The notes below the pieces were generated by a model. That model did no database searches. It was not told the DNA's origin and worked only from the letters and a program-made list of their open reading frames with translations. The position numbers were made by a program, and so were the translations under genes. From a virus, in IMG/VR virus record IMGVR_UViG_3300042385_001322, positions 1 through 20,457 of that record: a stretch of DNA of 20,457 nucleotides; one strand, given 5' to 3'. Positions 18,134 to 20,457 of the stretch are shown here, piece after piece. Within the stretch, counting starts at the first letter, position 1, and every line of letters begins with the position of its first letter.

Positions 18134-19260
18134 TATCCTACTCCTCTATTGTAATTAGATACTCCATAAAATCCTCCAAAAGGTAAAGGATTTTCTCCAA
18201 ATCTAATTTTACATCCTTTTATACTCTTGGAGCATTGATCAGCTATCCAGTATTCTCCGTTTGGAGGAGGCACATCCATAGGTGTATTAGTTTTTGCTAT
18301 AAAATAAAAATTAATCTTGTTTTTCGTAATAAAAACTATTTCTCCTTTTTTATAACTTTTTGACAATTGCCAAGCGCTTGGATTGTTTGCGATAGTAGTC
18401 TGTCCAAAAATCGCCATTTCAGAAATTATTTGATCGTCTTCAGTGGCGCAGATCGGCGCATTTTCTCCTGACGAATTACTTTTGTTTGGTATTGGAGTTG
18501 TAGTCCCATGAATTTCTTCTTTTAAATTTTCGCTGTACTCATAAAGACAGCCTTCTCCTCTATATTGCCAAGGACAAATATAACTTAAGACTCTTCTCTT
18601 AGGCAACTTCACTCTGTCTAGGTCTATTGCGCTTGAAAGCTCAAACTGAATGCTATTTTTATTTTCTGAAGACTTCCTATCAAAGTAATAAACATCTCTA
18701 GGAAATTCGCAATTTGGATCAGGATCAAATCCATCTGGTATGATTAATTTGTCAGGAGATAGGGTACTTACTCCATCAGATTGGTAAAAATTATTTCTGT
18801 CAAGGAATTTAGCAAAGGTTCTGATTCTAGTGAACTTTACTCCAATTAAATCTCCAAAATTAACAACCCCTTTAAAAAGGCTAAAAACGTCAAGCATCTC
18901 ATCAGAAAAGCTTATTTGAACTTTCGGTTTAGGAAACACTCCTCTTGAAGCTGTTTCAAATCCCTCTGTCCCTAATGGAGCGGGTAAATAAGCTTTATTC
19001 TTCCAATAAATGATATTCCTTCCAAGTTTTAAATTATTATGTAATCGAATAACTCTATAATCAAAAGTATGAGTAGTATCTCCTCCGGGTAAAATTATTT
19101 GAAAGTTTTTGAGATTAACAATAAATTGAGAACTCGCCGTAGTCGTAAAACCAATTTCACTTAGATCTATTTCAAATAAAGAGATTATTGAAGAAGGCTC
19201 AAGAGAGAAAAACTCTGTATTTATTTTTAAAGATGCATTTTTTTCTTGTTGAGTAGCCAT
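18133..19260 (-). CDS. Minor tail protein, lambda gpL type, with split Fe-S motif and a CBM-like insert
   Basis: gpL is a tail tip protein whose C-terminal domain binds a 4Fe-4S cluster through four cysteines. Here I-C-P-W-Q-Y-R-G-E-G-C (C229, C238) matches the first lambda pair. C343 in Q-C-S-K-S-I-K-G-C and C350 match the second, followed by K-I-R-F-G and L-P-F-G-G-F. Spacing within each pair is as I recall for lambda, but the pairs are 105 residues apart where lambda has about 23. The extra part holds a small module at about 297-340 with W297, Y303, G306, Y319 and Y-W at 337-338, resembling CBM5/12-type chitin- or carbohydrate-binding folds. The N-terminal region (1-220) fits the gpL body. 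Length is 375 residues, against about 230 for lambda gpL. No strong ribosome site is seen near the ATG; coupling to gpM, 4 bases upstream, is likely. Confidence 0.92.
   Translation of the reverse strand: MATQQEKNASLKINTEFFSLEPSSIISLFEIDLSEIGFTTTASSQFIVNLKNFQIILPGGDTTHTFDYRVIRLHNNLKLGRNIIYWKNKAYLPAPLGTEGFETASRGVFPKPKVQISFSDEMLDVFSLFKGVVNFGDLIGVKFTRIRTFAKFLDRNNFYQSDGVSTLSPDKLIIPDGFDPDPNCEFPRDVYYFDRKSSENKNSIQFELSSAIDLDRVKLPKRRVLSYICPWQYRGEGCLYEYSENLKEEIHGTTTPIPNKSNSSGENAPICATEDDQIISEMAIFGQTTIANNPSAWQLSKSYKKGEIVFITKNKINFYFIAKTNTPMDVPPPNGEYWIADQCSKSIKGCKIRFGENPLPFGGFYGVSNYNRGVG
18233..18372 (-). other. CBM5/12-like module inside the gpL homologue
   Basis: Residues about 297-342 follow the pattern W-x5-Y-x2-G-x-I-V-x-n-Y-x-n-P-x-n-Y-W (W297, Y303, G306, Y319, W338). 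This is the small aromatic beta module typical of chitinase-associated binding domains and of many phage fibre proteins. It lies between the second and third cluster cysteines. Binding to a sugar is inferred from the fold family and has not been shown here. Confidence 0.55.
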
Positions 19261-19264
19261 AATA

Positions 19265-19819
19265 TTATGCTGGTACTTCTTCGAAGGTAGCTTTTACAGA
19301 GAAATTATTGAAGAATGGATTAGATGATCCCCATCTTCTACATACAAATAGTTTGGCATCTGTAGATGCAACTGTATACGGCGCAGATGGATAATAAATA
19401 AAAGCTGTCTTCGCTGACCTCGCACTAAAGAAATGAAGGATAGCAGTGCATTCATCTAACGTTAACCCATCAAAATTTAATTCAAAATTAAGCAGATTAA
19501 AGTTAATTTGGTCGCTTACTCTCTTTTCGTAGCCATCTCCGTATTTTATTACATCTACTTTGGGCTCAAAATTGGCTTGAGTTTGATAAGAAGGCTTCCA
19601 AATAAACAATGGGTAGTCTTTTTTGACAACAGGGTGTTGGAAGAATCCTCCCCAATAAGCATCTGAATTAGAAATAACGCTAGAGTAAACTGGTGGATTA
19701 TTCGCGGGCACAGCGGCTTTAGCGTAATAATACCGATTATCTGTGTATATGATAATATCGTGCTTATTATATACGGTGGAATTATTCCATGGACTAATAT
19801 TAAAAATTGAACTAGACAT
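19265..19819 (-). CDS. Minor tail protein, lambda gpM type, with an N-terminal CBM-like module
   Basis: This is the first gene of the minus-strand operon, 184 residues long. Residues about 70-180 show the gpM family pattern: I-W-K-P-S-Y near 73-78, I-K-Y-G-D-G-Y-E-K-R (91-100), the Q-I-N-F segment, L-D-E-C-T-A-I-L-H-F-F, and F-V-C-R-R-W near 158-163. gpM joins the tail tip early, close to gpL and the tape measure protein. Residues about 10-58 form an extra module with P-W-N (W11), Y17, D21, R-Y-Y-Y (29-32) and Y-W (55-56), resembling the insert in the neighbouring gpL. Lambda gpM is shorter, about 109 residues, because it lacks this part. The ATG follows a tandem GGTAAAA sequence that offers an AAAAGG ribosome site about 8 bases upstream. 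Confidence 0.9.
   Translation of the reverse strand: MSSSIFNISPWNNSTVYNKHDIIIYTDNRYYYAKAAVPANNPPVYSSVISNSDAYWGGFFQHPVVKKDYPLFIWKPSYQTQANFEPKVDVIKYGDGYEKRVSDQINFNLLNFELNFDGLTLDECTAILHFFSARSAKTAFIYYPSAPYTVASTDAKLFVCRRWGSSNPFFNNFSVKATFEEVPA
19670..19792 (-). other. CBM5/12-like module at the N-terminus of the gpM homologue
   Basis: Residues about 10-50 start P-W-N-N-S-T-V-Y-N-K-H-D (W11, Y17), continue with R-Y-Y-Y-A-K-A and lead to Y-W at 55-56, just beyond the interval given. The order and spacing match the module inside gpL, which suggests a shared origin. Carbohydrate binding is inferred. Confidence 0.55.
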
Positions 19820-19836
19820 ACCTTTTACCTTTTACC
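19820..19836 (-). promoter_or_regulatory. Tandem GGTAAAA ribosome-binding region of gpM
   Basis: On the minus strand the bases just before the gpM ATG read as two and a half copies of a 7-base unit, GGTAAAA. The upstream copy puts AAAAGG about 8 bases from the start codon, a suitable ribosome-binding distance; the nearer copy is too close. The repeat number could tune translation of the whole coupled operon. Confidence 0.5.
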
Positions 19837-19876
19837 AACTTATTATTACACTTTTTTGTGTAAATAATAAAATAAG
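19820..19876. promoter_or_regulatory. Divergent intergenic region with bulged inverted repeat
   Basis: This 57-base gap is the only non-coding stretch of note and separates the divergent operon and structural gene, so it should hold promoters for both. A perfect 6-base inverted repeat (19846-19851 with 19858-19863) flanks a T6 loop. Allowing one bulged A at 19864, the pairing extends by six more pairs (19840-19845 with 19865-19870). It could be an operator, a symmetric promoter element or an RNA hairpin. No convincing -35/-10 pair is visible, so promoters are placed by context only. Confidence 0.5.
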
Positions 19877-20457
19877 ATGGCATTATCTCGACTAAACAAA
19901 CAGAACTTGGATTTTTACTTGAATCAAAGCCAAGTTCATGGCGTTCAGGATATTCAGGCTTCCTATCAAATGCCAGTTCAACATACCAAGTATCTTGGTA
20001 TGAATAGCAGCTTTTACACTCCAGAAGGAGCGAAGGGCGCTACTTTGTCTGTAACTAGTCTATTGACTACTTCCAATGACTTTCTAGCTTGTACTGGTGA
20101 AGCGGGTAACTACGGATTTATTACTAAGAAAAACAATCCAAGTTCTAATGTCTTATTTGGATTTCAAAGCGGCTATTTGACTTCTTATACTTGTGGTGCC
20201 CAAATTGGAGAAGTGCCAACCGTTAGGGCGAATTTTGAAATATATAATGATGCTGGATCTATAGCTTCTCAAGGCAATTTTAATCAATCAAACGCCACAT
20301 CTTTGGTAAATTCAAATTCGATAGACATAGGAGTTAATGACTTTATTACAAATAGAGTTAATTCTTTTAACCTTAATATAAATGCTAATAGAAACGCTGC
20401 ATATTATTTAGGTTCTTCAACTCCATTTTCTGTAAGGACAATCTATCCTCTTGAGGT
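19877..20457 (+). CDS. Phage structural protein, possibly tail-tube-like (3' partial)
   Basis: The open frame starts at ATG 19877 and runs off the right edge (193 complete codons seen). An in-frame TAA at 19868 makes this the earliest possible start. The protein begins M-A-L-S-R-L-N-K-Q-N and has V-H-G-V-Q-D-I-Q-A-S-Y near 20-30, F-G-F-Q-S-G-Y-L-T-S-Y near 93-103 and C-G-A-Q-I-G-E-V-P-T-V-R-A near 105-117. These phrases recall major tail or tube-type structural proteins of uncultured marine phages, with a beta-rich fold and no signal peptide. That recollection is the main basis, so the function is tentative. It is transcribed away from the tail tip operon, and its position beside gpM supports a tail structural role. 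No Shine-Dalgarno sequence is seen; the leader is A-rich. Confidence 0.6.
   Translation, partial: MALSRLNKQNLDFYLNQSQVHGVQDIQASYQMPVQHTKYLGMNSSFYTPEGAKGATLSVTSLLTTSNDFLACTGEAGNYGFITKKNNPSSNVLFGFQSGYLTSYTCGAQIGEVPTVRANFEIYNDAGSIASQGNFNQSNATSLVNSNSIDIGVNDFITNRVNSFNLNINANRNAAYYLGSSTPFSVRTIYPLE

Overview
The window is a tail-morphogenesis segment of an AT-rich tailed double-stranded DNA phage or prophage with a long, non-contractile (siphovirus, lambda-type) tail. Nothing in it identifies the host. Coding density is close to complete: the longest non-coding gap is 57 bases, and I see no tRNA, rRNA, CRISPR array, transposase, integrase or other host-type gene. Several proteins are much larger than in lambda: the tape measure fragment is over 2,340 residues and the gpJ homologue is 2,441, against about 1,130 for lambda gpJ. 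This suggests a large-genome phage. The G-[FY]-[IV]-P-N-F motifs in the tape measure protein are a feature I associate with environmental, especially aquatic, phages, but that is recollection and not a placement.

Layout. Positions 1-7052 (+ strand) hold the tape measure protein, cut off at its 5' end by the window edge. Positions 19819 down to 7032 (- strand) hold one tightly packed operon of eight genes, with overlaps or gaps of at most 15 bases. In transcription order these are a gpM-like minor tail protein, a gpL-like iron-sulfur tail tip protein, two tandem gpK-like JAB/NlpC-P60 peptidases, a gpI-like assembly protein, a giant gpJ-like tip attachment/host-specificity protein, and two small proteins with G-x-G-Y beta repeats. 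From 19877 to the right edge (+ strand) is the 5' part of a structural protein, possibly tail-tube-like. The operon and this gene diverge from a 57-base region carrying a bulged inverted repeat. At the other end, the operon and the tape measure gene converge and overlap by 21 bases.

How the genes work together. By homology with lambda, gpM, gpL, gpI, gpK and gpJ build the tip complex that nucleates the tail. gpJ reaches the receptor, gpK-type enzymes process tip proteins or open the cell wall, and the tape measure protein sets tail length and is ejected ahead of the DNA. The order M-L-K-I-J is conserved, but the block is inverted relative to the tape measure gene.

Most notable points: a possible PD-(D/E)XK nuclease-like domain inside the tape measure protein between G-[FY]-[IV]-P-N-F motifs; duplicated gpK enzymes that both keep all expected catalytic residues; a carbohydrate-binding-like module placed between the two cysteine pairs of gpL and repeated at the start of gpM; and a LamG/concanavalin-like domain inserted into gpJ.
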